From contig NZ_CP046027.1 in the NCBI RefSeq assembly GCF_009671065.1, positions 2,356,001 to 2,420,000 on the forward strand: a DNA stretch of 64,000 nt, in the 5' to 3' direction. Both the position numbers and the translations under genes were made by a program. A model generated the notes under the pieces. The model searched no databases. It had not been told where the DNA came from and worked only from the letters and a program-made list of their open reading frames with translations. The stretch comes from Neisseria brasiliensis (GTDB taxonomy: Bacteria; Pseudomonadota; Gammaproteobacteria; Burkholderiales; Neisseriaceae). This document shows positions 50,203-59,079 of the stretch, piece by piece. Position 1 is the stretch's first letter. Each line of letters starts with the position of its first letter.

Positions 50203-50211
50203 ATTTTCTCG

Positions 50212-50227
50212 TTGGACGAATGTCCAA
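50212..50227 (+). promoter_or_regulatory. Palindromic operator 1
   Basis: TTGGAC-GAAT-GTCCAA lies at the expected transcription start. It matches operator 2 (51055-51070) except in the four central bases. Confidence 0.7.
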
Positions 50228-50257
50228 TTAAAACAAAATAATCACAAGGAGAATATC

Positions 50258-50872
50258 ATGAACAGTGTCACCGCCATGCAATTGGTGCGTGCCGGCATCA
50301 AGCTCTATCCGAGTCACGGATATGAAGGCTTAACTGCTGAAGTCATCTCCAAGCACCTCAATATTTCCCCACAAACATACGAATCGATGTTTCCCGATAA
50401 AGATGAATTTATCAAAATCATGTTGCAGGAATTCAATGCCTGTTCATTGGGCAGATTATCATTCGATTTTGCGCCGCAAATGCCGCCAATCGAGCGTATG
50501 CGCCAAATTGTTTGGCGCTTATCAGTGGCGTTGCGCTGTAATTTGGATTGGACGCACCGTATGCTGTTGGATAGCTACTTGGGTGTCAAAATCATCAGAA
50601 GAGCCTTGAAAATCCAAAATGAAATCATTGCTTTAGGTTTAATTAAGCTGCTGCGTGAATGTTATCAAGGGCAGGAAATTTCCGAATTAGAATTGCAAAA
50701 CCGCTATGAATTTCTGAAAGGTGCGGTATTCCTGCCGCTGATTATCACGCATCGTGATGAAAAAATGGGTGTGTTGTCAGAAGACATCAGCAGCAATGTG
50801 CCCAACCTGATGACCGATACGCATATCCAGCAGCGGATTAATTGGGCGTTTAAAGTATTATTTAATGATTGA
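50258..50872 (+). CDS. TetR-type transcriptional regulator 1
   Basis: A 204-residue regulator. The N-terminal helix-turn-helix is LTAEVISKHLNISPQTYESMF (residues ~27-47), followed by DKDEFIKIMLQEF. The rest is helical with no recognisable ligand signature. It is a paralogue of the gene at 51087: both share the A-x-KLYP start, helix-turn-helix spacing and C-terminal I-x-x-RI-x-W motif. CAAGGAG precedes the ATG. A palindromic operator sits in its promoter. It probably represses itself and the downstream exporter. Confidence 0.85.
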   Translation: MNSVTAMQLVRAGIKLYPSHGYEGLTAEVISKHLNISPQTYESMFPDKDEFIKIMLQEFNACSLGRLSFDFAPQMPPIERMRQIVWRLSVALRCNLDWTHRMLLDSYLGVKIIRRALKIQNEIIALGLIKLLRECYQGQEISELELQNRYEFLKGAVFLPLIITHRDEKMGVLSEDISSNVPNLMTDTHIQQRINWAFKVLFND

Positions 50873-50878
50873 AACCAT

Positions 50879-50916
50879 AGGCCGTCTGAAGGCGTATGGT
50901 TTTTCAGACGGCCTAT
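50879..50916. terminator. DUS hairpin between the two regulators
   Basis: AGGCCGTCTGAA and complement around GGCGTATGGTTT, 7 bp past the first regulator. Confidence 0.7.
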
Positions 50917-51026
50917 CTGGCTTCTTGAAAAAAGCATGAATTTGAACCAAGCTCTATGCAAATCTTAAGAGTAAAAACACAATATCATATTAATGGATGA
51001 TAAGTATTTTTATTCTAAAAATTTTC

Positions 51027-51055
51027 TTGATAGGGAAAAATTTTTTTATCATAAT
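51027..51055 (+). promoter_or_regulatory. Promoter of the second TetR-type gene and exporter operon
   Basis: TTGATA, a 17-nt spacer and CATAAT, running directly into operator 2. Confidence 0.6.
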
Positions 51056-51070
51056 TGGACAACTGTCCAA
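51055..51070 (+). promoter_or_regulatory. Palindromic operator 2
   Basis: TTGGAC-AACT-GTCCAA, same arms as operator 1, overlapping the end of the -10 box and 17 nt before the regulator start. Confidence 0.7.
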
Positions 51071-51086
51071 TGAAAAGGAAGATGCC

Positions 51087-51734
51087 ATGTCTGAACAAAA
51101 TGCACATGACAAATTCATTGCTGCCGGCAGCAAACTCTATCCCGAATTAGGCTATTACAAACTTTCGGTGCGCGTGTTGGCGGCCGAAGCAGGCTTGAGC
51201 TCGGGCATGTTTCATCATCTTTTTACCAATAAAGATGTCTTTATTCTCGAATTGCTCAATCATCATAATAACTACATTTCCGCCAATCTGGACATGGCGG
51301 CGCTCTCCGATAATCCCTTTGAAAAGTTGCGCACCATGGCGCAGGTTTTGGCCGAAGATATACGCAATAATTTGCAATTGATTCACCGCATGTTTGCCGA
51401 CAGCGCCAACGGCGTTGATGTCATCAATCATTTTATCCGCACCACTAGCGCTAAGCGCATGGAAATATTCAGAAAAGTGTTGGAAGAGTGTGGCAAGCTG
51501 GATAACAGCGTTCCGGCAACCGATGTGCAGCGCTTGGGCTATTTCAGCGCGGCGGTAAATGCCCCGATGATTATTGGCTCACGCTTCGGTCAAATGGATT
51601 TACTGCCCGATACCATCAAAGGCCGAGTGCCGGATATTCTCACCAATGAAGCCATTAGCGAGCGTATCGACTGGTGCTTGAATGCCATGTTTCCCCATCA
51701 CGCAAAATTCACCGATAAACAGGAAAAATCATGA
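51087..51734 (+). CDS. TetR-type transcriptional regulator 2
   Basis: A 215-residue TetR-family protein. The helix-turn-helix reads LSVRVLAAEAGLSSGMFHHL, followed by the TetR-typical FTNKDVFILELL. The start at 51087 has AAGGAAG 6 nt upstream; the frame opens 90 nt earlier through the promoter and operator and must be wrong. Its stop overlaps the ATG of the adaptor gene (ATGA), so regulator and exporter are one operon. E. coli has a comparable TetR (CecR) before ybhGFSR. Confidence 0.9.
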   Translation: MSEQNAHDKFIAAGSKLYPELGYYKLSVRVLAAEAGLSSGMFHHLFTNKDVFILELLNHHNNYISANLDMAALSDNPFEKLRTMAQVLAEDIRNNLQLIHRMFADSANGVDVINHFIRTTSAKRMEIFRKVLEECGKLDNSVPATDVQRLGYFSAAVNAPMIIGSRFGQMDLLPDTIKGRVPDILTNEAISERIDWCLNAMFPHHAKFTDKQEKS

Positions 51735-52783
51735 AAAAAATCATCACGATTGCCGTGGTTGCGGCATTGGCTGCCGGCGGTTTTTACTATTGGCAGCAAC
51801 AGCAAAGCGGCAAATTGCCGGAAAACATCGCCCAATCCAACGGCCGTTTGGAATTAAACCGTATTGATGTCGCCAGTTTGTATGGTGGTCGTGTGGAAAA
51901 AATGAATGTGGCCGAAGGCGATGATGTGAAAGCAGGCGATGTGTTGGCGGAATTGTCGTCAGACACCAGCTCCAGCCGCTTGGCAGAAGCGCAGGCAGCG
52001 GCACGCCGTCAGCAAGAAGCGGTTACGCGTGCGCAAGCGGCCAAAGCGCAAACCCAGCAATCGGTTGCCCGCGCACAAGCCAATGTCGATTCCGCCCGCC
52101 AGCAGCAGCGCGTGGCGAAACTGGAATTAGACAACGCCCGCAAATTGCTGGCTGATCAATTGGTTTCGCGTTCAGAAGTGACCAAACGCCAAGCGGATTA
52201 CGAACAAGCTACTGCCGGTGTAAAAGCCGCCGAAGCCGCCCGCGATGAAGCGCAAGCTGTGGTGGCACAAACCGGCGCGCAAATTGCCGAAGCGCGTGCC
52301 GGTGTGGAACAAGCTGAAGCACAAGTGAAATCCGCCACGTCTGCCAATGATGATATGAACATCCGTGCGCCGATTGATGGCCGCGTGGAATACAAAATTG
52401 CTGAAGTCGGCAACGTGATTGCAGCAGGCAACAAAATTGTCAGCCTGTTGGATCCGACTGACGTATCGATGAATGTTTTCCTGCCGACCGACAGCATGAG
52501 CCGTCTGAAAGTCGGTGATGAAGCACGCATCAAACTTGACGGTATCGATGCCGTGTTCCCTGCCACCATTCAATTTATTGCTACTGATGCGCAATTTACG
52601 CCGAAATCGGTGGAAACCGAAAGCGAGCGCGCCAAGTTGATGTTTAAAGTGAAATTGCAAGTGCCGTCTGAAACCGCCACGCGCTACAACCGCTTGTTAA
52701 AAGGCGGTTTGACCGGCAACGGCTTTGTCAAAACGCAAGAAGGCGAATGGCCGTCTGAATTGGCGGTGAAGCTGCCGCAATAA
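51731..52783 (+). CDS. HlyD-family membrane fusion protein (YhiI/YbhG-like adaptor)
   Basis: A 350-residue periplasmic adaptor. An N-terminal anchor (ITIAVVAALAAGGFYYW) is followed by a lipoyl-half motif (SLYGGRVEKMNVAEGDDVKA), a long Ala/Gln-rich coiled-coil hairpin (residues ~80-205), the second lipoyl half (IRAPIDGRVEYKIAEVGNVI) and a beta barrel. It would link the inner-membrane ABC pair to the outer-membrane factor. Three DUS lie in frame near its 3' end, encoding SRLK- and PSE-type tripeptides. Confidence 0.92.
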   Translation: MKKIITIAVVAALAAGGFYYWQQQQSGKLPENIAQSNGRLELNRIDVASLYGGRVEKMNVAEGDDVKAGDVLAELSSDTSSSRLAEAQAAARRQQEAVTRAQAAKAQTQQSVARAQANVDSARQQQRVAKLELDNARKLLADQLVSRSEVTKRQADYEQATAGVKAAEAARDEAQAVVAQTGAQIAEARAGVEQAEAQVKSATSANDDMNIRAPIDGRVEYKIAEVGNVIAAGNKIVSLLDPTDVSMNVFLPTDSMSRLKVGDEARIKLDGIDAVFPATIQFIATDAQFTPKSVETESERAKLMFKVKLQVPSETATRYNRLLKGGLTGNGFVKTQEGEWPSELAVKLPQ

Positions 52784-52791
52784 GCTTTCCA

Positions 52792-52832
52792 TATTTTCAG
52801 ACGGCCTTGAAGCAACACAGGCCGTCTGAACC
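52792..52832. repeat. Facing DUS pair between adaptor and ATPase genes
   Basis: A complementary AG-DUS and a direct AG-DUS about 13 nt apart; a possible mid-operon hairpin before the RbbA-like gene. Confidence 0.6.
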
Positions 52833-52849
52833 ACACGAGTGAAATAACC

Positions 52850-55800
52850 ATGACAACAACCGCCGTTTCCCTTTCCGCTGTTTCCCACCGCTACGGCAAA
52901 GTGCAGGCGCTGGATAACATATCGCTTGAAATCGAGCGCGGCCAGACCGTGGGTCTAATCGGCCCCGATGGTGTGGGCAAATCGACTTTATTGTCGCTGA
53001 TTGCCGGTGTGCGCGTGATTCAAGATGGCAACGTGTCGGTGTTGGGTGGCGACATGGCCGACAAAGAAACGCGGCGGGAATTGTCGCACCGCATTGCCTA
53101 TATGCCGCAAGGTTTGGGACAAAACCTTTACCGCACCTTATCCGTATATGAAAACATCGATTTCCACGCGCGTTTGTTCGGCTTGAAAGCGCAAGAACGT
53201 GAAGAGCGGATTGCGCGTTTGGTGGCGGCAACGGGTTTGGATCCGTTTATCGACCGCGCGGCAGGCAAACTTTCCGGTGGCATGAAGCAGAAATTAAGCC
53301 TGTGTTGCGCCTTGGTACACAATCCCGATTTATTGATTTTGGACGAACCGACCACCGGTGTCGATCCCTTGTCGCGCCGCCAATTCTGGACGCTGGTTAA
53401 CGATTTGCGCCAAGAAAACCAAGGCATGACGGTGATTGTCGCCACTGCCTATGTGGAAGAAGCGCAGCAATTTGAGCAGCTGTTGGCGATGGACGACGGC
53501 AAACTGTTGTCCAACCAATCCACGCAATCGGTTTTGGAAGAGTATGGCACCGAAGAGCTGGAAGAAGCCTACATCAAAATGTTGCCGGAAGAAAAACAGA
53601 CCGAAGGCATTTTAAACATCACGCCGTTTATGCCTGATCCTGATTTGCCGCCGGCCATTGAAGCGCATGGCTTGACCAAGCGTTTTGGTGATTTTACCGC
53701 CGTCGATCAGGTTAGCTTTACCATTCCGCAAGGCGAGATTTTTGGCTTTTTGGGCAGCAACGGCTGTGGTAAATCTACCACCATGAAAATGCTCACCGGC
53801 TTGCTGGAAGCCACTGAGGGTACGGCTGAGTTGTTGGGTAAACCGATTGATGCAGGCGGCACCGACGTGAAAATGCGCGTGGGTTATATGTCGCAAGCGT
53901 TTTCGCTGTATGAAGAATTGAGCGTGCGCCAGAATTTGGATTTGCATGCCAAACTTTATCAATTGGGTGACAAAGGCAAAGCGGCGGTAGAGGATGCATT
54001 GCATCAATTTCAATTGGATGAAGTGGCCGATACTGCGCCGTCATCGCTGCCTTTGGGCATTCGTCAGCGCCTGCAATTGGCTGCGGCGTGTCTGCATCAC
54101 CCTGAAGTGTTGATTTTGGATGAGCCGACTTCGGGCGTTGATCCGGCAGCCCGTGATATGTTTTGGCGCCATTTGCTCAAGCTCTCGCGCGAAGACAAAA
54201 TCACCATTTTTGTCTCCACCCACTTTATGAACGAAGCCGAGCGTTGCGACCGCATTTCCTTTATGCACAAAGGCCGCGTGTTGGGCGTGGGTACGCCGGA
54301 AGAATTGACCCGCGAGCAAAACGCACCGGATTTGGAAGAAGCGTTTGTGCAGTATTTGATTGAAGCGGAAGGCGAAACAGAATCCGGTGAAAAAACAAGC
54401 GACCCCAGCCAATCTGCGCCCGCTGCTTCAGACGGCCTACCATCAACTGCATCACAGCCAACTTCTTATAATCCGACAGCCAACGGCGAAGCCGCCGCGC
54501 AACTGGCCGCCCGCGTGATTCAGGCCGACAGACAGCAAGACAGGCCGTCTGAAAATCATGACACCGAATCCGTTTCAGGCGGCCTTGTTAGCCATTCTGC
54601 GCAAAATACGCCATCACATGCAGAAAGCAGCACAGAAAATACGTTTAATCCAAACCAACAATCGGTTCCGCAAAATGATGACTTTGCTTCTACGGAACAT
54701 ATCTCTATGCCGTCTGAAAACCAAGCCACGGATAAGCAGCCGGTTAATACACGTTCAGACGGCCTGAATACGCTCACGCCGTCTGAAAACGCCCATCACA
54801 AGCGCGATACCGAATCATTGAAATATTGGCTGGCAACGGTGTTCACTTTTGCAAGGCGTGAAACCAAAGAATTAATCCGCGACAAAATCCGCTTGGTGTT
54901 TGCCGTGTTCGGGCCGGTGATTATGTTGGCAGCGATGGCGTGGGGCGTGTCATTTGACGTGCAAAACCTAAGATTTGCTGTGTACGACCGTGACCAAACC
55001 AGCAAAAGCCGTGAATTGGTGGAATATTTTTCCGGTTCGCGTTATTTCATTGAGCAGCCGCCTTTGCAAAACGAAGCTGACATTCAGACGGCCTTACAAA
55101 GCTCGCAAGCGGTGATGGTGATGGATATTCCGCACGGCTTCGGGCGCGATGTGGCGCGTGGTTTATCGCCGGAAGTGGCTTTTTATATTGATGGCGCCAT
55201 GCCGTTTAATGCGTCGAATATTCAAGGCTATGCGGCCAGTTTGGTCGGTGCATATAGTCGCGCCAAAATTGAAGCACAAGGCTTACCGATTAATCTGAAT
55301 CCTCCGGCGGTGGTGGAACCGCGCATGCTGTATAACCAAGATTTCAATAGCATCAATGCGATTGCGCCGGGTGTGGTGATGCTGGTGTTGATTATGGTAC
55401 CGGCAATGATGGCGGCGGTGGGCGTGGTGCGTGAAAAAGAGATTGGTTCGATTGCCAACTTTTATGCATCGCCCGCCAGTGTGTCGCAATATTTAATCGG
55501 CAAGCAGTTGCCTTATATCGGTGTCGGCTTGATTAACTTTGCTGCCTTGGCACTGATGCTGGTGTTTTGGTTTGGCGTGCCATTGAAAGGCTCGTTGCTG
55601 GGGGTGCTGATTGGCACGGTATTGATTGTGACCGCATCAACCGCCATGGGCTTGGTAATTTCCAGCTTTGTGCGTTCTCAATTGGCTGCGATTTTTGCGG
55701 CGGCGATCATCACGATTATCCCGACGGTCAATTATTCCGGCTTTCTGTATTCGCTTTCTGCGATGAGCGGAGCTTCGGTCATGTTCGGTAAAATCATGCC

Positions 55801-55948
55801 TGCATCTTGGTATCGCAATATTACCGTCGGCAGTTTTACCAAAGGCTTAAATACGGCCGATTACACCACTGAATATGCAGCAATTGCGGCCTTTGCGGCG
55901 GCTATGTTGATTTTGGCGTGTATGCTTCTGAAAAAACAGGAGAAATGA
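52850..55948 (+). CDS. RbbA-like ABC transporter, two ATPase domains fused to a permease
   Basis: A 1032-residue inner-membrane exporter subunit. ATPase 1: Walker A GPDGVGKST, signature LSGGMKQKLS, Walker B LLILDEPTTGVD. ATPase 2: Walker A GSNGCGKSTT, a degenerate signature LPLGIRQRLQ, Walker B LILDEPTSGVD. A low-complexity linker (residues ~510-655) follows, then an ABC-2-type permease with a large periplasmic loop between its first helix (FGPVIMLAAMAWGVSF) and five C-terminal helices. Architecture matches E. coli RbbA/YhiH and YbhF-YbhS fused. The linker contains six DUS or near-DUS in about 360 bp and is longer than I would expect for the family. Substrate unknown. Confidence 0.92.
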   Translation: MTTTAVSLSAVSHRYGKVQALDNISLEIERGQTVGLIGPDGVGKSTLLSLIAGVRVIQDGNVSVLGGDMADKETRRELSHRIAYMPQGLGQNLYRTLSVYENIDFHARLFGLKAQEREERIARLVAATGLDPFIDRAAGKLSGGMKQKLSLCCALVHNPDLLILDEPTTGVDPLSRRQFWTLVNDLRQENQGMTVIVATAYVEEAQQFEQLLAMDDGKLLSNQSTQSVLEEYGTEELEEAYIKMLPEEKQTEGILNITPFMPDPDLPPAIEAHGLTKRFGDFTAVDQVSFTIPQGEIFGFLGSNGCGKSTTMKMLTGLLEATEGTAELLGKPIDAGGTDVKMRVGYMSQAFSLYEELSVRQNLDLHAKLYQLGDKGKAAVEDALHQFQLDEVADTAPSSLPLGIRQRLQLAAACLHHPEVLILDEPTSGVDPAARDMFWRHLLKLSREDKITIFVSTHFMNEAERCDRISFMHKGRVLGVGTPEELTREQNAPDLEEAFVQYLIEAEGETESGEKTSDPSQSAPAASDGLPSTASQPTSYNPTANGEAAAQLAARVIQADRQQDRPSENHDTESVSGGLVSHSAQNTPSHAESSTENTFNPNQQSVPQNDDFASTEHISMPSENQATDKQPVNTRSDGLNTLTPSENAHHKRDTESLKYWLATVFTFARRETKELIRDKIRLVFAVFGPVIMLAAMAWGVSFDVQNLRFAVYDRDQTSKSRELVEYFSGSRYFIEQPPLQNEADIQTALQSSQAVMVMDIPHGFGRDVARGLSPEVAFYIDGAMPFNASNIQGYAASLVGAYSRAKIEAQGLPINLNPPAVVEPRMLYNQDFNSINAIAPGVVMLVLIMVPAMMAAVGVVREKEIGSIANFYASPASVSQYLIGKQLPYIGVGLINFAALALMLVFWFGVPLKGSLLGVLIGTVLIVTASTAMGLVISSFVRSQLAAIFAAAIITIIPTVNYSGFLYSLSAMSGASVMFGKIMPASWYRNITVGSFTKGLNTADYTTEYAAIAAFAAAMLILACMLLKKQEK

Positions 55949-57060
55949 TGAGAACCTTACGAAATATTGTCACGCTGATGTTTAAGGAATTCCGCAGCCT
56001 GTTGACCGATCCGGTATTGCTGGTATTGATTGGATTTATGTTCACCGGCGAAATCATCAGCTCGGCGCAAATCAGCACCGATGTAAAAAATGCCACCGTG
56101 GGCATCATCGATCAAGACCGCTCAACCTTGTCGCTGCGCATCCGTGATGTTATTTTGCCGCCGTATTTTCGCACACCAATAGATGTGAAACGTGAAGATG
56201 CCGACGAGCTGATGGATAAAAACAGTTTGATTTTTGTGTTGGAGATTCCCCCGAATTTTGAACGCGATGTTCAGGCCGGACGCAGCCCGTCGGTTCAGCT
56301 TCTCACTGATGCGACCATGATGACGCAGGCCGGTTTGGGTTCGTCTTATCTGACCCAAATTATCAACCGAGAAATTCAGGAATTTGTCGGCACGCCTTCG
56401 ATGCCGGTGGTTTCGCCGGTGATGAATATCCAGTTCAACCCCAATGGCGACAGCGTGTGGTTTCTGCCGATTATGCAGGAAGGAAATAATGCGGCTTTAC
56501 TGATTCTGATTTTGGTCGGCGCGGCAGTGATTCGCGAGCGCGAACGCGGCACCATTGAGCATCTGTTGGTGATGCCGGTGAATAGTTTTGAATTGATGAT
56601 GTCGAAGATTTTGGCCAACAGTTTGGTAATTCTGGTGGTGGAATTGCTGTCGGTACGGCTGATTGTGCATCACATGCTGGATGTGCCGATTAATGGTTCA
56701 ATCGTGCTGTATGCGGCGGGCTTGTGGCTGTTTCTGTTTTGCGTGGCGTCTTTGGGCGTGATGCTGGCGACCGTTGCCCCGAGTATGGCGCAATTCGGCT
56801 TGCTGATTATCCCGATTCACATGGTTACGCTGCTGTTTTCCGGTTCGACTTCAGCACGCAGCAATATGCCTGAAGCGGCGCAAATGATTAGCGAATATTG
56901 GCCGCAAACGCAATTTGCCAATTTTTCGCAAAACGTGGTATTTCGCGGTGCGGGCTTGGATATTGTGTGGCCGCAAATGCTCGCCTTAATGCTGCTGGGC
57001 TTGGCCTTTTTGGGCTACGCATTGCTACGCTTTAGGAAAATGCTTGAGCAGCGGGGATAA
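55948..57060 (+). CDS. ABC-2 type permease (YhhJ/YbhR-like)
   Basis: A 370-residue permease: one N-terminal helix (DPVLLVLIGFMFTGEIIS), a periplasmic domain of ~140 residues, then five helices from NAALLILILVGAAVIRERER onward. The ERGTIEHLLVMPVNSFELM loop is the typical ABC-2 signature. I start at the second of two ATGs (55948), 5 nt after AGGAG; it overlaps the stop of the RbbA-like gene. It should pair with the RbbA-like permease half as a heterodimer. Confidence 0.92.
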   Translation: MRTLRNIVTLMFKEFRSLLTDPVLLVLIGFMFTGEIISSAQISTDVKNATVGIIDQDRSTLSLRIRDVILPPYFRTPIDVKREDADELMDKNSLIFVLEIPPNFERDVQAGRSPSVQLLTDATMMTQAGLGSSYLTQIINREIQEFVGTPSMPVVSPVMNIQFNPNGDSVWFLPIMQEGNNAALLILILVGAAVIRERERGTIEHLLVMPVNSFELMMSKILANSLVILVVELLSVRLIVHHMLDVPINGSIVLYAAGLWLFLFCVASLGVMLATVAPSMAQFGLLIIPIHMVTLLFSGSTSARSNMPEAAQMISEYWPQTQFANFSQNVVFRGAGLDIVWPQMLALMLLGLAFLGYALLRFRKMLEQRG

Positions 57061-57062
57061 TG

Positions 57063-57102
57063 TTTTCAGACGGCCTGAAAGATGGAAAAAGGCCGTCTGA
57101 AA
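57063..57102. repeat. DUS pair and direct DUS before the outer-membrane factor
   Basis: A facing DUS pair, then a further direct copy near 57138. The pair could form an internal hairpin that lowers expression of the last gene. Confidence 0.55.
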
Positions 57103-57161
57103 GAAAATCAAATTAAAAACATTCAAAACGAAAATTAGGCCGTCTGAAAAAAGGACAATCC

Positions 57162-58631
57162 ATGAAATCCATTCAAATATCCGCTTTATGCGCCGCTGTG
57201 TTGCTGGCCTTAACCGCTTGTCAAAGCACGCAGATTCCGCTTCATTCCGAAATTAGTGTGCCGCAATCGTTTAGCGAAAGCGAAGCGGCAAAAGGCAGCG
57301 AACAAATTGCCCAATGGTGGCAGCATTGGCATGATCCGGTGTTGAACCGTTTGATAGATCAAGGTTTGGCGCAAGGATATGATGTCAAAATCGCGGTCAG
57401 CCGTTTGAACGAAGCACGTGCCACCAGTCGGGCTGCTATTGCTGATTTGGGGCCGCAAGTCGGCTTGAGCGGCCAGGGCGGCATTGTGCGTGGCGAGGCC
57501 GATAATCCGCTCTCGGGTGTGGCTGCACAAATCCCGCAGGCAAGTGCATTGGGCAGCGACACGATGGATATCAAGGGTGACCAGTTAATGGGCGGCGTAT
57601 CCGCTTCGTGGGAGCCGGATATTTTCGGTCAGAAACGCAGCGATGCCGACGCCGCCTATTATGCCGCTTTGGGGCAGCAAGAGCAGGTGTATGGCGCACA
57701 AATGTTGGTGGCCGGTGATATTGCCGAAAACTATTTTAAAGCACGCGCAGTACAAGGCCGTCTGAAAGTGGCGGACGCGAGCATTCACACGCTCAAACGC
57801 TTGCAGCAATATGTGCAAGGGCGTTTCAAAGCAGGCCATGTCAGTGGCTATGAAGTGAATGAAGTCGGCGTGCAGCTCACCGCCGCCGAAGCCAAACGCG
57901 CCACGTTGCAAGCCGAATATGATGCTTATGTACGCAGCATTGCCGTGTTGACAGGTAATATGCCGCAAAGCTTTGACTTGCCGCCATCAGCTGTAGATGT
58001 GTTAGCCAAACAACCGGCCGCACCAAGCGGACAAACCCCGCAAGGTATGCTGGAGCGCCGCCCCGATTTGCGCGCCCACACCGCGCAAGTGAATGCCTAT
58101 GCCGCTAAGTTGGCCAGTGCCAAAGCCGATTTACTGCCGCGTTTCAGCATTAATTTCATGGGACAAGGCGCGCGCATCGGCATTGATGGTAGCGATGCTT
58201 TGAAAGGTTGGGCAAGCTTGTTGAGCGTGGGCATTCAAATGCCGATTTTCACCAACGGCCGCATTAAAGCCAATATTGCCGCCGCCGATGCCCGCCTTCA
58301 GACGGCCTTATTGCAATACGACCAGCAGCTTCTGACCGCATTAGGTGAAGTGGATAGCGCCTATCAAAGCGTGCAGGCCATGCAGCGTCAAACCGCGTTG
58401 ATGCAAACCGCTCATCGCCAAGCCGCGCAACATGCACAGGACACGGAAAAACTGTTCCGCAACGATTACAAAACCTTAGACCACGCCTTACGCGCACATT
58501 TGAACGAAAACCAAATGCAGGAAAACCTGATTCAGGCGCAGCTTGCCCGCGCGCAAATGCTGGTGTCGCTTTACAAAGCATTGGGTGGTGGTTGGTCGGA
58601 TAGCATAAATTCATCGGAATCAGGTGTTTGA
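57162..58631 (+). CDS. NodT-family outer membrane efflux lipoprotein
   Basis: A 489-residue TolC-like outer-membrane factor with a lipoprotein signal (ISALCAAVLLALTACQS). Family features are WWQHWHDPVLNRLIDQGLAQ, ISRLNEAR-type coiled-coil helices (VSRLNEARATSRAAIADLGP), and the second repeat marker PQGMLERRPDLRAHTAQVNA. AAAAAAGGACAATCC precedes the ATG. It completes a tripartite exporter with the adaptor and ABC permeases upstream. In-frame DUS occur (GRLK, LQTAL). Confidence 0.93.
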   Translation: MKSIQISALCAAVLLALTACQSTQIPLHSEISVPQSFSESEAAKGSEQIAQWWQHWHDPVLNRLIDQGLAQGYDVKIAVSRLNEARATSRAAIADLGPQVGLSGQGGIVRGEADNPLSGVAAQIPQASALGSDTMDIKGDQLMGGVSASWEPDIFGQKRSDADAAYYAALGQQEQVYGAQMLVAGDIAENYFKARAVQGRLKVADASIHTLKRLQQYVQGRFKAGHVSGYEVNEVGVQLTAAEAKRATLQAEYDAYVRSIAVLTGNMPQSFDLPPSAVDVLAKQPAAPSGQTPQGMLERRPDLRAHTAQVNAYAAKLASAKADLLPRFSINFMGQGARIGIDGSDALKGWASLLSVGIQMPIFTNGRIKANIAAADARLQTALLQYDQQLLTALGEVDSAYQSVQAMQRQTALMQTAHRQAAQHAQDTEKLFRNDYKTLDHALRAHLNENQMQENLIQAQLARAQMLVSLYKALGGGWSDSINSSESGV

Positions 58632-58641
58632 TATAGATAAA

Positions 58642-58696
58642 TAAAGGCCATCTGAAATGGATTAGATCATGCCAATTGATTTTCAGACGGCCTTTT
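58642..58696. terminator. Imperfect DUS terminator of the exporter operon
   Basis: AAAGGCCATCTGAAA faces TTTCAGACGGCCTTTTT; the left copy has A for G. Confidence 0.6.
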
Positions 58697-59011
58697 TGAC
58701 AGCGTGTCATGTTTGTCACATATTTTTAAGTTTACAAATTTTAACGCATTGAAAATCTGCTCAAAAATCAGTCAAAAAAATCTATTTCACCATTTTCAGA
58801 CGGCCATACGATAAAATCAAAATTACCTGATTTCATAAGCCTCTAGCGATCTTACCATTTGATGACGTATTCAACTGCTTTCTCGTGAAGGCTTGAATTT
58901 TCTGCATTATGGCTGTCAAGAGGGTGAAAATGTAAAAATCTTCAGGCCATCTGAATCGGGCAAACAATCCAAAAAAACAGGGTTTGTCAAGTACTGGATT
59001 GTCGGATTGAA

Positions 59012-59027
59012 ATACATTATATTGTGT
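59012..59027 (+). promoter_or_regulatory. NrdR box 1
   Basis: ATACATTATATTGTGT matches the NrdR consensus acaCwAtATaTwGtgt at 14 of 16 positions by my alignment. Confidence 0.6.
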
Positions 59028-59043
59028 GCCGTAAGATTAATTT

Positions 59044-59059
59044 ATACCGTATCTTGTGT
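59044..59059 (+). promoter_or_regulatory. NrdR box 2
   Basis: ATACCGTATCTTGTGT, 32 nt from box 1 (three helical turns), the spacing usual for paired NrdR sites. Confidence 0.55.
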
Positions 59060-59079
59060 TTTCAGCTAGGACTTTGACG

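Larger units (their letters stand above)
58632..59079. other. Intergenic region before nrdA
   Basis: About 450 bp without a gene. It begins with an imperfect DUS hairpin (58642-58696), contains more DUS or near-DUS copies near 58795 and 58943, and ends with two NrdR-type boxes. A TGTCA-rich patch at 58700-58720 (GTGTCATGTTTGTCACAT) is a partial palindrome. Confidence 0.6.
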
